From the NCBI RefSeq assembly GCF_042477335.2, contig NC_091255.1, positions 29,676,501 through 29,740,500 of the forward strand: a stretch of 64,000 nucleotides of DNA, written 5' to 3'. The notes below the pieces were generated by a model. That model made no database searches. It saw only the letters and a list, made by a program, of their open reading frames with translations, and was not told the DNA's origin. Below are positions 40,885 through 51,479 of the stretch, piece by piece; the first letter of the stretch is position 1, and every line of letters begins with the position of its first letter. The translations under genes and the position numbers were made by a program. The DNA comes from Ovis canadensis. Its lineage: Eukaryota; Chordata; Mammalia; Artiodactyla; Bovidae.

Positions 40885-41290
40885 AAAGACCTTGATCCTT
40901 TTGCTCCCCAGATCCAGTCAGCATAATGTTATCAATGCACTGGATCAACTTAATGCTGATTGGAAGGTCAAGATGCTCAACATCTCTGTGGACTGTATTA
41001 TGGCAGAGAGCAGGAAAATTGACGTAGCCCTGGGGCAAGACTGTGAAGTTATATTGTTGGCCTTGCCAAGTAAAAGCAAATTGCTTCTAGTGTTTCTTGC
41101 CAATTTGTATAGAGAAAAAAGCATTTGCTGGATCACTAGCAGCATACCAAGTGACAGGAGTTGTGTGTTGATTTGCTCCAGTAAAGTTACTATATGCGGA
41201 AGAGCAGCTGCAATTGGAGGCATCACCAGACTAAATTTATAATCACCCATAGTCATCCTCCAAGATCCAGCTGCCTTCGTCACAGGCCAA
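40885..41290 (-). pseudogene. Endogenous retrovirus reverse-transcriptase remnant
   Basis: On the minus strand, frames at 41283-40945 and onward follow the order of a retroviral RT: a tryptophan-containing N-terminal segment (AAGSWRMT), a LLEQINT segment, and, in a shifted frame, an IDNIMLTGSGEQ stretch where a catalytic Y-I/V-D-D motif is expected. The Tyr and the second Asp of that motif are replaced (Cys and Asn), and several frame changes are needed to follow the domain, so it is dead. Flanking sequence at about 40180-40880 and 41510-42180 may be more of the same provirus but I could not align it. No LTR was recognised. A SINE lies beside it at 41319. Confidence 0.72.
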
Positions 41291-41318
41291 ACAGGTAAGT
41301 TAAATTGATGTAAGATAA

Positions 41319-41505
41319 GGACTTCCCTGGTGGTTCAGTGGCTAAGACTCCACACTCCCATTGCATGGGGTCTGGGTTCTGATCCCTGGTCAGGGAACTA
41401 GAGCCCACGTGCTGCAACAAGAATTCGCGTCCAGCAGCTGAAGAACCTGTAGGGAAGATAGCACAGCTAAGACCCAGTACAGCCAAGTACATAAATAACT
41501 TTCTT
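41319..41505 (+). mobile_element. tRNA-derived SINE
   Basis: GGACTTCCCTGGTGGTTCAG start; tail GCCAAGTACATAAATAAC. Confidence 0.87.
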
Positions 41506-41509
41506 TTTA

Positions 41510-42185
41510 ATTGGCATGAGGTAGATTTCATCACTCCTGCTTCTTTAAGTCTTTATTGGTGTCATTAATCTCTGTAGTTCCCCTTCTGCCATCCCAAAAA
41601 AGCAATGATTTTTGTTTATTTTCTGGTATGTGTGTATGAGGGGGAAGGGGGTTCCCAAGGGCTTCAGCTTGGCTCTTCATACTGTAATGGTCCTTATTCC
41701 AGGATCAAAGGGCCAAAACGGAAATTCTGCTAGTTGCCAGGCATCCTAGTTGTATATTCAAGAGCTAATGAAATATCACAGAATGGTTCTATAGACCCAC
41801 TGTGCCCACTGCAATTCAAACTTGAGTTAAGACTCCATGCCTGATATAAGCCCCTTAAACTAGTGGAATGCATTTGGGTCTCCAGAAATTAGCACCAAGT
41901 AATGCCAATGTTTAGAAATCCTTGCAAAACCTGAATATTGTTTTTTTCCCCCATCACACAGTCATTTTAGGAAGTGGCCACAGTTGTCTGTGGAAAAGAC
42001 GTGGGGGAAGATTTTCAGTATATACTATGGCAGTGCTGCAGAATCCTTCCTTAAGGGGATCCAGCCTTCCCTTTCAATTAAGGGGCTCAGGTCTGGAAAC
42101 TGGGAGAGAGAGGTCAGAACTCTCTACTGTGGTGACTAACGTTGTATTTTGGGCCACAATATATAGAGATTTTAAGATATTACAT
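41510..42185. other. Unassigned old sequence, possibly more of the ERV
   Basis: No supported gene. It is upstream of the RT remnant on the minus strand, so protease/gag remnants would be expected here if the provirus was once complete. Confidence 0.3.
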
Positions 42186-42188
42186 GTA

Positions 42189-42665
42189 GAGACTTACCTT
42201 GTGGTCCAGTGGTTAGACTCCTCTCTCCCAGTGCAGGGACCAGAGTTCAATCCCTGGACAGGAAACTAGAAAGAACCCCACATGCTGCATCAAAGAGTTC
42301 GCATAATGCAAATAAAGATCCCACATAATAGTAGTAGTGTTAGTCACTGAGTCGTGTCTGACTGCGATCCCATGGACCGTAGCCTGCCAGGCTCCTCTGT
42401 CCCTGGGATTTTCCAGGCAAGAAAACTGAAGTGGATTGCCATTCCCTTCTCCAGGGGATCATCCTGACCCAGGATCATCCCGACCTACTGTCCATCTCTG
42501 GGTCTCCTGTATTGCAGGCAGATTCTTTATCAAAATATCTCACATGCTGCAACTTAAAAATAATAAAGAATCCCACGTGCTTCAGTGAAGATTGATGATC
42601 CTATGTGCAGCAACTAAGACCCAGCACCTAAGACCCGGCATAGACAAATAAAATACCTAAATATT
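42189..42665 (+). mobile_element. tRNA-derived SINE, long form, split by a Bov-tA
   Basis: The 5' part lies at 42189-42326 and the 3' part at about 42537-42665 (…CAGCAACTAAGACCCAGC…), with a Bov-tA between. Confidence 0.82.
42327..42536 (-). mobile_element. Bov-tA SINE nested in another SINE
   Basis: Flanked by ATCCCACAT (42318-42326) and ATCTCACAT (42537-42545), a 9-bp TSD with one mismatch. It carries a short internal re-duplication (GATCATCC...GATCATCCCGACC). Confidence 0.83.
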
Positions 42666-42702
42666 AAATAAATATTATGTGTGAATGATCAGTACTTTGT
42701 TA

Positions 42703-42905
42703 GAAAGTGAAAGAAACTGTTAGTCGCTCAGTTGTGTCTGACTCTGTGACCCCATGGAACTGCACCCCATCACGCTCTTCTGTCCATGGAATTTCCCAGG
42801 CCAGCATACTGGAGTGGGCAGCCATTCCCTTCTCCAGGGGATCTTTCTGACCCAGGGATCAAACCCGGGTCTCCTGTGTTGCAGCCAGATTCTTTACCAT
42901 CTGAG
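42703..42905 (-). mobile_element. Bov-tA SINE
   Basis: GAAAGTGAAAGAAACTGTTAG start through GATTCTTTACCATCTGAGC. Confidence 0.88.
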
Positions 42906-43234
42906 CGGACTGGCTATCTATTCTAATCCTAGGACCACCCATAATCATTTAGCTGAATGCCAAAAGAAATCTGATTACCACCGTATCTCTACTTCTCTTT
43001 ATGTGCCCACTTTGTCTTTGGTGGATAAATACTGACATTTGGCCTCCACTACTCAAACGGGTCATCCCATCATGCTTTGCCTACAGAAGAAAGCCAACAT
43101 AGAACTTTTCAAGGATACAAATATTCCTAAGCACTAATGTATTTTGCAATGCTTTAGTAAAGGAACCCTCCCCAAGTCCTCTCAGAGGATATACTTGTGG
43201 GGAGTAGATATGCAAGTTAATATGTGACGTATCT

Positions 43235-43363
43235 GGAGAAGGCAGTGGCAACCCACTCCAGTGTTCTTGCCTGGAGAATCTCAGGGACGGGGGAGCCTGG
43301 TGGGCTGCCGTCTATGGGGTCGCAGAGTTGAGCACGACTGAAACGACTTAGAAGCAGCAGCAG
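43235..43363 (+). mobile_element. BOV-A SINE unit with CAG tail
   Basis: GGCAACCCACTCCAGTGTTC ... AGAAGCAGCAGCAG. Flanks GTGACGTATCT (43224-43234) and GTAACATATCT (43364-43374) look like an aged TSD. Confidence 0.84.
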
Positions 43364-43369
43364 GTAACA

Positions 43370-43695
43370 TATCTACCCCGTATCTCTAAGCCTTTTCATT
43401 CCTCTTACTGTGGATTCCTTATCCAGGCAAGTTCCTGTACCTTAGCTTAATTAAACATAGGCCACTATGGAGTCCAAGTTTCAGTGAACTTAACAAATAA
43501 ATCCTGAATGTCACTTCCAGCTGTAGGTGCTAATGCATTAAATTCTTAATTTCTGATACAGGTACCCATATCAATAAATTCCAGTCAACCCGTATTATAT
43601 TTCATGCTCCTTCCTTTAACTCCCTTATAATATACTCACATAAACTCCCTGGGCTTCTACAATAAATAATAATGAAGCTGTTTTACCATTAAAGC
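43370..43695. other. Unassigned intronic sequence
   Basis: About 320 bp without recognised gene or repeat. Confidence 0.4.
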
Positions 43696-43699
43696 TGTT

Positions 43700-44285
43700 T
43701 CTCGAACTTATGGTTGCCAGGGGGAAGGGATAGTTAGGGAGTTTGGGATGGTCGTGTACACACTACTATCTTTAAAACAGATAACCAGTTGAATAGTACA
43801 TGGAATTCTACTCAATGTTAAGTGCCAGCCAGGATGGGAGGGGAATTTGGGGGAAGATGGATACATGTATATCTATGGCTGAGTCTCTTCCCTGATCCCC
43901 TAAAGGAGATCAGTCCTGGGTGTTCATTGGAGGGACTGATTTTGAAGCTGAAACTCCAATACTTTGGCCACTTGATGCGGAGAACTGACTCATTTGAAAA
44001 GACCATGATGCTGGGAAAGATTGAGGGCAGGAGAAGGGGATGACAGAGGGTGAGATGGTTGGATGGCATCACTGACACAATGGACATGGGTTTGGGTAGA
44101 TTCCGGGAGCTGGTGATGAACAGGGAGGCCTGGCGTGCTGCGGTTAATGGGGTCACAAAGAGTCGGACACAACTGAGTGACTGAACTGAACTAAACTGAA
44201 CTTCCCTGTTCACCTGAAACTATCACAACATTGTTAATTGGCTATACCCAATACAAAATTAAAAGTTTAAAGTTTGAAAAAAAAA
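43700..44285 (+). mobile_element. Ruminant L1 3' UTR, split by BovB
   Basis: L1_BT-type 3' end (…GGATACATGTATATCTATGGC…CACCTGAAACTATCACAACATTG…) at 43700-43894 and 44209-44285, ending in poly(A). Confidence 0.85.
43895..44200 (+). mobile_element. BovB 3' fragment inserted in L1 3' UTR
   Basis: Sense BovB 3' end finishing ACTGAACTGAACTAAACTGAA. TSD CTTCCCTG at 43887-43894 and 44201-44208. Confidence 0.9.
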
Positions 44286-45296
44286 GATTAAAAAATAAAC
44301 TCCATAGGGTTGTGTAAGAATTAAATGAGATAAAACATGAAAAAATATGGTAGAAAATTAAATCATGTTTAGTGTCTTCTCAAAAGCAAAAAAAGTTAAT
44401 TTCTGCTAGGGAGGTTAAAAAAAGCTGTTTCCACCTGGTCAGACTTTGTATTTGCCCTGCTGGAGCAAGTTTAAAATCATATTTTAGCTTTTTTCTCAAC
44501 AGGGTTGCTACCAGAACACAGGTGTCATGAAAACCACTGCTAAATCTAAGCCACAATTGCAAAGAAGACTCATATCAATATCATTCTGTTGTTTGGACCT
44601 GTGGATGTGGCAAGTCTACCACTACTGGCCATCTGATCTTCAAATGTAGGGGGATTGAACAAAGAACCACTGAAAACCACTAAGAACCTCCTTTGAGAAG
44701 GAGGCAGCTAAAATGGGAAAGGGTTCCTTCAAGTATGCCTGGCTCTTGGACAAACTGAAAGCTGAGCATGAGTGTGGTGTCACCATTGATATCTCCCTGT
44801 AAAGAAAGGGACCAGCAAGTACTATATGACCATAATTGATGCCCCAGGACATAGAGACTTTACCAAAAACACAATTATAGGCATATATCAGGCTGGTTAT
44901 GCTGTTCTGATTGTTGCCACTGGTGGTAAATTTGAAACAGGTATCTCTAAGAAAGGGTGATCAAAGAGTAAGCTAACTAGTGACTAACAGTTAGCATTAA
45001 CAGAATGGATTCCACTGAGCCACTCTACAGCCAGAAAATCTATGAAGGGATTAAGGAAGTCAACACTTATGTTAAGAAAGTTGAATCCAACGCTGACATA
45101 GTAGCATTGGTGCCAATTTCTGGATGGAATGGTGGCAACATGCTGCAGCCAAGCTCTAACCTGCCTTGGTTCAAGGGATGGAAAGTCACCCATAAAGATG
45201 GCAATGCCAGTGGAACCATGCTGCTTGAAGCTCTGAATTACATCCTGGCCACCAGTTATCCAACTTACAAGCCCTTGCATCCATCCCTCCAGGAAG

Positions 45297-46543
45297 TTCA
45301 TTTCAGTTCAGTTGCTCAGTCGTGTCCGATTCTTTGCAACCCCATGGACTGCAGCACACCAAGCCTCCCTGTCCATCACCAACTCCCAGAGTTTACTCAA
45401 ATTCATGTCCATTGAGTCAGTAATGTTATCCAACCATCTCATTCTCTATTGTCCCCTTCTCCTCCTGCCTTCAATCTTTCCCAGCATCAGGGTCTTTTCA
45501 AATGAGTCAGCTTTTCACATCAGGTGGCCAAAGTATTGAAGTTTCAGCTTCAGCATCATTCCTTCCAATGAACATCCAGAACTGATCTCCTTTAGGATGG
45601 ACTGGTTGGATCTCCTTGCAGTCCAAGGGACTCTCAAGAGTCTTCTCCAGCACCACGGTTCAAAAGCATCAATTCTTCAGCGTTCAGCTTTCTTTATGGT
45701 CCAACTCTCACATCCATACATGACTACTGGAAAAACTACAGCTTTGACTAGATGGATCTTTGTTGGCAAAGTAGTGTCTCTGCTTTTTAGTATGCTATCT
45801 AGGTTGGTCATAGCTTTTCTTCCAAGGAGTAAGCATCTTTTAATTTTATGACTGCAGTCACCTTCTGCAGTGATTTTGGAGCCCAAAAAGATAAAGTATC
45901 TCTCGGTTTCCACTGTTTCCCCATCTATTTGCCATGAAGTGGTGGGACCAGATGCCACGATCTTACTTTTCTTAATGTTGACCTTTAAGCCAACTTTTTC
46001 ACTCTCCCCTTTCACTTTCATCAAGGGGCTCTTTAGTTCCTCTTCACTTTCTGGCATAAGGGTGGTGTCATCTGCATATCTGAGGTTATTGATATTTCTC
46101 CCAGCAATCTTGATTCCAGCTTGTGCTTCATCCAGCCCTGGGTTTCTCATGATGTACTCGGTATATATGTTAGATAAGCAGGGTGACAATATACAACCTT
46201 GACGTACTCCTTTTCTTATTTGGAACCAGTCTATTGTTCCATGCCCAGTTCTAACTGTTGCTTCCTGATCGGCATACAGATTTCTCAAGAGGCAGGTCAG
46301 GTGGTCTAGTATTCCCATCTCTTTCAGAATTTCCCACAGTTTATTATGATCCACAGAGTCAAAGGCTTTGGCATAGTCAATAAAGCAGAAATAGATGTTT
46401 TTCTGGAACTGTCTTGCTTTTCCGATGATCCAGTGGATGTTGGCAATTTGATTTCTGGTTCCTCTGCCTTTTCTAAAACCAGCTTGAACATCTGGAAGTT
46501 CACAGTTCATGTACTGTTGAAGCCTGGCCTGGAGAAATTTGAG
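45297..46543 (-). mobile_element. BovB inserted in EEF1A1 pseudogene; longest open RT frame in the window
   Basis: Antisense BovB flanked by CCTCCAGGAAG (45286-45296) and CCTCCAGAAAG (46544-46554), an 11-bp TSD with one mismatch. The minus-strand frame 46510-45677 is open for 277 codons across the reverse-transcriptase palm, including the YADD catalytic motif (NNLRYADDTTL) and FRKGRGTRNQ upstream. The 5' end and endonuclease are missing, so it cannot be autonomous. Confidence 0.93.
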
Positions 46544-46740
46544 CCTCCAGAAAGGATGTCTACAAAATCGGTGATGTTGGTACCACCTCTGTGGGTCGAG
46601 TGGAGACTGGTGTCAAGCCTGGTATGGTGGTCACCTTTGCTCCAGAGTTACAACTGAAGTGAAATCTGTTGAAATGTACCATGAGGTTTTGAGTAAAGCC
46701 CTCCTTGGGATCAATATGAGTTTCCTTATCAAGAACTTGC

Positions 46741-46876
46741 CTCCCTGGTGAAGGAAATGGCAACCCACTCCAGTATTCTTGCCTTGAAAATCCCATGGAC
46801 AGAGGAGCTTGGTGCAGGCTACTATCCATGGGGTCGCAAAGAGTCGGGCATGACTGAGAGACTTCACTTTCTCACT
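46741..46876 (+). mobile_element. Bov-tA SINE, internally deleted, at the 5' end of the composite
   Basis: TCCCTGGTG joined directly to AAGGAAATGGCAACCCACTC, then the normal core to GACTTCACTTTCTCAC. Confidence 0.8.
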
Positions 46877-47391
46877 TTTACAATTCTCTATATGTCATTT
46901 TTTAGTAGCAAAACCAGATCTGAACTGACATGAAATTTAAAGTCTTTATCCCACTTAGTAGTAGTATGAATATTCATATTCTCCTGCAGGTATATTAATA
47001 TATTTGACTACAGAATGCTGACCCAGGGCTATACTTAGATAATATTGCTTTCTAAATTCTAAAAAACTAGAAACACGTTTGGCTCCAAAGATGTCAGATA
47101 AAGGATTGGGTTTTTGTTCATTCACAGTGAAGTACTAGGCAGCCATAAAAAAGAATGAATATACATGTGCTGCTACAGGACATTCTCTAAGACACATTGT
47201 TAAGTAAAAAGAAAAATCCAGAGCAATGTATTACATGCTATCATCGTGTTAAAAGGCAGGGGGTGGAGGTAAGGGCAGAGAGGATAGATAGAATATTTCT
47301 GGAAGGACAGAAATTGATTATAATGGTTGTCTCTTGGGAGGGCAACTGGGGGGCTAATGTCAAGAGCATTGTACCCCTCAATGTATTGAGT

Positions 47392-47695
47392 GTTTTTTTT
47401 TTTAATTTCACTTATTTATTTTATTTTTGACCTTTCTGGGTCTTCATTGCTCTGCTATGGTTTTCTCTAATTGTGGAGATCGGGTGCTAGACCCTAATTG
47501 AGGTGCATGGGCTTCTGATTGCTGTGGCTATTCCTGCTGTGAAGCTGGGGCTCTAGGGCACACAGGTGTCAGTAGCTGGGGCACGTGGGGGCTCAGTTGC
47601 CCTGTGGCATGTGAGATCTTCCCAACCAGGGATCGAACCCTGGTCCACTGCATTGATGGGCAGATTCTTAACCACCGGACCACCAGGGGAGTCCC
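47392..47695 (-). mobile_element. tRNA-derived SINE, long CHR-like form
   Basis: Poly-T at the left, ending CCACCGGACCACCAGGGGAG at the right. It is part of the composite insertion. Confidence 0.87.
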
Positions 47696-47699
47696 TGCT

Positions 47700-48720
47700 G
47701 CTTAGTAGTGATTAGGCAGGTTGATCAGACTCTCTCTGGCCTCTGAGCCGGGAGAAGAAATAACTGGAAGAGAGGAGTATGAAGACAACACCAGGTCCAG
47801 GGGCCAGAGGGGAGTGAAGGCGTGTTCATGGTGGCACACAGAGAAGCTGTCCAGAGAGCCTGGTCCCTGGAGGCACCTTGAATCCTCGCCTCCCTGCTTT
47901 GCTGGGTCCCCCTGAGATCCCAGTCTCCTCTGCTTGGCGAACGTGAAAGGCGTCTCTAGTCCTTGTACCACAAGGCTCTGTTAACAGCAGGAAGTACTTG
48001 TGTGTGCACATGTGTGCGTGTGCACACTTACATGTGCATGCAAAGGGAAGGCTTAACATTTTCTAGGCGCTTGAGTTAAATGACTTCTGCAGTCCTTTAC
48101 AAAGTGAGCTCAGCAGAGGAGTATGCTGTCAGGGGCATTTTGCAGAATCTCCCATCAGCTCCAGAGGAGGCAGTCCATTATCACAGAAGGCTCTCAGAGT
48201 GGTTTACAGTGGGGGCCCCAGAGCTGCCTGCCTGGGGCACACAGCCAGGAACCTGGAAGCCTGGAATCAGCCTATAGTCCGCCTGGAGCAAGGAAGACCC
48301 TTTCAGCCCTGAGAGCAATTGTGCTGTCTTTACCATCCAAGGCCATGGCTGTCTCTGTTAGATTCTAGACATGCTAAGGAATGATCACACAATTATGTAG
48401 CAACTAACATTTACGGAATATTTACTATGCACAGCGCTAGGCACTTTATCACTGCCTTGATTCTGTATACCAAGTCTCCAAGGTGGGAATTATCAAATGA
48501 GGTGAGAAGGGTCAAGAGACTAGGCTAAAGGTCACATGACAAGCATTTGAGCAGAAGCACACTGTGGGCTCTGTTCACAGAGTGGCCTGGGGCCTCCGTG
48601 GCTCTGTGTAAGAGCAGGGCATGTCCTCAACACTGTGCTCTCGAGCCCCACAGTGTTTCTGTTGCCATCAGTGTGGGCCCTGGTCAGTAAGGGATTGATG
48701 AATAAATATGTCTTCCTCCT
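47700..48720. other. Unrecognised 1-kb segment of the composite, with MIR and poly(A) signal
   Basis: GC-richer than its surroundings, no credible ORF. Contains a GT/GC-alternating tract at about 48000-48040 and an antisense MIR near 48380-48560. It looks like the 3' UTR or non-coding transcript of another locus. Confidence 0.5.
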
Positions 48721-49286
48721 CAAAAAAAAAAACAAACAAAAAACTTGCTTGTCAAAGATGGTTGCTGTGGTCATGACTGGTGACAGCAAAAAGACCCATG
48801 GATGGAAGCAGCTGGCTTCACAGCTCAGGTGATTATCTCAGACCAGCCAGGCCAAATCAATGCTGGATATGCCCCTGTGCTGGACTGTCAGCTCACATTC
48901 TTGCAGGTTTGCTAAGCTGAAAGAGGTAATTGATCATCATTCTGAGAAAAATCTGGCAAGTGGCCCCAAATTCTGGAAATCTGGTGATACTGCTGTCACT
49001 GATATAGTTCCTTGCAAAACCCATGTGTATTGAGAGCTTCTCTGACTATCCTCTTCTGGGTCATGTTGCTGTTTGTGACATGAGACAGACAGTTCCTGTG
49101 GCTGTCACCAGAGTAGCAGACAAGAAGGTAGCGGGAGCTGGCAAGGTTACCAAGTCTGCTCAGAAAGTTCAGAATATTACCCCCAATACCTGCCACCCTC
49201 ATCTTAATCAATGGTGGAAGAAAAGTCTAATAACTCTTTGTCTCAATTGGCCATTTAATAGTAAAAGACTGGTTAATGATAACAAT

Positions 49287-49750
49287 ATAAAGTATAGCCA
49301 TCTCTGCTCTCTTTTGGTTTTCAGTTGGGTGGAATATCTTTTCCCATCCCTTCACTTTGAGCCCATGTCTCTCCTTAAAGCTGGGTTTCCCAGGTTCTTC
49401 AGTGGTAAGGAATCTGCCTGGTGATGCAGGAGATGCAGGAGAGGTGAGTTTGATCCCTGGGTTGGGAATATCCCCTGGAGTAGGAAATGGCCACCCCCTG
49501 AAGTATTCTTGCCTAGGAAAATCCCATGAACAGAGGAGACTGGTGGGCTGTAGTCCATGGGGTTGCAAAGAGTCAGACATGACTGAGCATGCACACACAT
49601 CCTTTAGGTGGTATGAGTCTCTTGTAGGCAGCATATGTGTGGGTCTTGGATTGTTTTCATCTATCCAGCCACTCTATGCATTTTGATGGAGAATTTAATC
49701 CATTTTATTGATAGATGAGGACTTACTCATCTTATTAATTTACATCTAAG
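49287..49750 (-). mobile_element. Old L1 remnant, split by Bov-tA
   Basis: Antisense L1 ORF2-like sequence (…GAGTCTCTTGTAGGCAGC…, …CATCTATCCAGCCACTCTATGC…) on both sides of the SINE at 49383-49598. Confidence 0.6.
49383..49598 (+). mobile_element. Bov-tA SINE
   Basis: GGGTTTCCCAGGTTCTTCAG start, GAGTTTGATCCCTGGGTTGG B-box region, core to GACATGACTGAGCATGC. Confidence 0.88.
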
Positions 49751-49763
49751 TAAATGTCATCTT

Positions 49764-49918
49764 GGGACTCCCTGTGAGTGGCTGAGATTCTGCACTCCTA
49801 AAGCAAGTGGCCCCAGTTTGATCCCTAGTCAGGGGACTAGATCCCACATGCTGAAACTAAGAGTTCGCATGTAGCAGCAAAGATGGAAGGTCCCAGGTGC
49901 CACTATATATATATATAT
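49764..49918 (+). mobile_element. tRNA-derived SINE
   Basis: GGGACTCCCTGTGAGTGGC start; ends in a TA-rich tract. Confidence 0.83.
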
Positions 49919-49924
49919 TCTCTC

Positions 49925-50420
49925 TTCCCCCAGTGTTTCACACTGGCAGTCTTTGCTGGCAGGGTCAACTTTTTTAAAACATCAGTTTCATCACATTTTG
50001 TCCTATGCTTAAAAAGCACAAAATAAAATCCAAATTCCTTGATTTATTGTGAATAACTCTTTACAGTTGAAAAATTACGTTTTTGGCCTCACCTTCTGCC
50101 ACTTTCTAGAATATAAGTATGCTCTGATATGAAAGCTTCAGATGCTTTTCGAACTTTCATTGCCTAGCATGTAATGTTCCTTCTGCCTCAGATACTCTTT
50201 CCCCACTCCTTTACACAGACAAAAAGTCTTATTAGTCACTTAAAATCCAGCTTGGAAATCTGGTTTTCTGTGAAAGCGTCTCTGACCTCCCTGGATAAAT
50301 TAGTTGCCTCTGTGTTCCTTAACACTGTGTATATGCCTCTACTTTTGTCCTTACAGATGGTATTGCATCAGTTTATCCCATTTTCTCTCACTAAACTAGG
50401 AATCCTTCAAAAGCAGGTCT
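49925..50420. other. Intronic, L2-like remnant possible, no gene
   Basis: The pattern TGCCTCAGATACTCTTTCCCC / CTTGGAAATCTGG / AGCGTCTCTGACCTCC is suggestive of L2 in sense orientation. No supported ORF. Confidence 0.4.
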
Positions 50421-50435
50421 TACCCATCTTTTTAA

Positions 50436-50600
50436 AAAAATGTTTATGTATTTATTTGGCTAGGCCTGGTCTTAGTTGTGACATGTGAAATCTTTAGGTG
50501 TGGCGTCTGGAATCTAGTTCCCTGATCAGGGGTCAATCCAGGTCCCCTGCATTGGGAGCACCAGAGTCTTAGCCACTGGACCACCAGGGAAGTCCTTTAT
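50436..50600 (-). mobile_element. tRNA-derived SINE
   Basis: Ends CCACTGGACCACCAGGGAAG. A 12-bp TSD, CCATCTTTTTAA, lies at 50424-50435 and 50601-50612. Confidence 0.9.
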
Positions 50601-50925
50601 CCATCTTTTTAAGCCCAATGTCTGCCTGCATATAGAAAGTCCCCAGTAAGTTTATTGAGTTGAATTTATCTGGGTGCATCTAAACAAAACCAATTTGAAA
50701 AGAAATGGGAAGAAGTTTTCTAGCAGGAGATGGACACTGTAAACAAAGCAGCCTGTGAGAATGCACTATTGGGACCTAGCAAAGAAATCGATTTTATCTT
50801 GTTTATTATTTATGAATTGCTTCAAAAAACTTTGAGGCAGCTATTTTTAAGTGTTCGACACTGTTGTCTCCAAAGGCAGTACAATGGATTTATTTGAGCA
50901 GAACATATTTTGCTAGCACATTATA

Positions 50926-51465
50926 CACGTGTGCTAAGTCACTTCAGTCGTGTCTGACTCTGCGACCCTGTGGACTATAGCCCTCCGGCTCCTCTTTCCA
51001 TGGGATTCTCCAGGCAAGAATATGGGAGTGGGTTGCCATGCTCTCCTCCAGAGGATGTTCCCAACCCAGGGGAAGCTGCATCTCTTATATCTCCTGCATT
51101 GGCAGATGAGTTCTTTACCACTAGCAACCCACTCCAGTGTTCTTGCCTGGAGAATCCCAGGGACTGGGGATCCTGGTGGGCTTCCGTCTATGGGGTCGCA
51201 CAGAGTCGAGCACGACTGAAGCGACTTAGCAGCAGCAGCACCACCACCTGAGTAGCCCCTGAAAATGAAAGTGAAGTCGCTCAGTTGTGTCCGACTCTTT
51301 TCGACCCCAGGGACTATACTCTATCAGGCTCCTCTGTCCATGGGATTTTCTAGGCAATAGTACTGGAGTGGGTTGCCATTTCCTTCTCCAGGGGATCTTC
51401 CTGACCCAGGGATCGAACCCAGGTCTCCCTCATTGTAGACAGACGCTTTACTGTCTGAGTAGCCT
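50926..51465. mobile_element. Three-unit SINE cluster bracketed by one TSD
   Basis: Bov-tA minus (50926-51124), BOV-A plus with CAG tail (51125-51241), Bov-tA minus (51261-51465). The 13-bp duplication CTAGCACATTATA lies at 50913-50925 and 51466-51478 and encloses all three units. Confidence 0.88.
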
Positions 51466-51479
51466 CTAGCACATTATAA

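Larger units (their letters stand above)
46741..48741 (+). mobile_element. 2-kb poly(A)-tailed composite insertion in EEF1A1 pseudogene
   Basis: The sequence between two copies of AACTTGC (46734-46740 and 48742-48748) interrupts the pseudogene at one point. It consists of an internally deleted Bov-tA (46741-46876), unique and L1-like sequence (to about 47390), an antisense tRNA-type SINE (47392-47695), about 700 bp of unrecognised sequence and an antisense MIR (about 48380-48560). An AATAAA (48701-48706) lies 15 nt before a poly(A) tract (48722-48741). Poly(A), signal and TSD indicate LINE-mediated insertion of a polyadenylated transcript from elsewhere; the source gene is not recognised. Confidence 0.7.
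44498..49286 (+). pseudogene. EEF1A1 processed pseudogene, decayed and split into three parts
   Basis: EEF1A1 mRNA-like sequence without introns lies at 44498-45296, 46544-46740 and 48742-49286. It starts at the cap-site pyrimidine tract (CTTTTTTCTCAAC), runs through 5' UTR, coding sequence and the first part of the 3' UTR. The start codon is lost (TTG near 44552), several in-frame stops occur (for example in CTCCCTGTAAAG) and about 44,950-45,000 is heavily altered, with a deletion. The second gap is a 2-kb poly(A)-tailed insertion and the first is a BovB. No poly(A) tail remains; the sequence meets an old antisense L1 directly. Orientation is opposite to the intact copy at 3.4-5.2 kb and it is much older. 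Confidence 0.92.
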
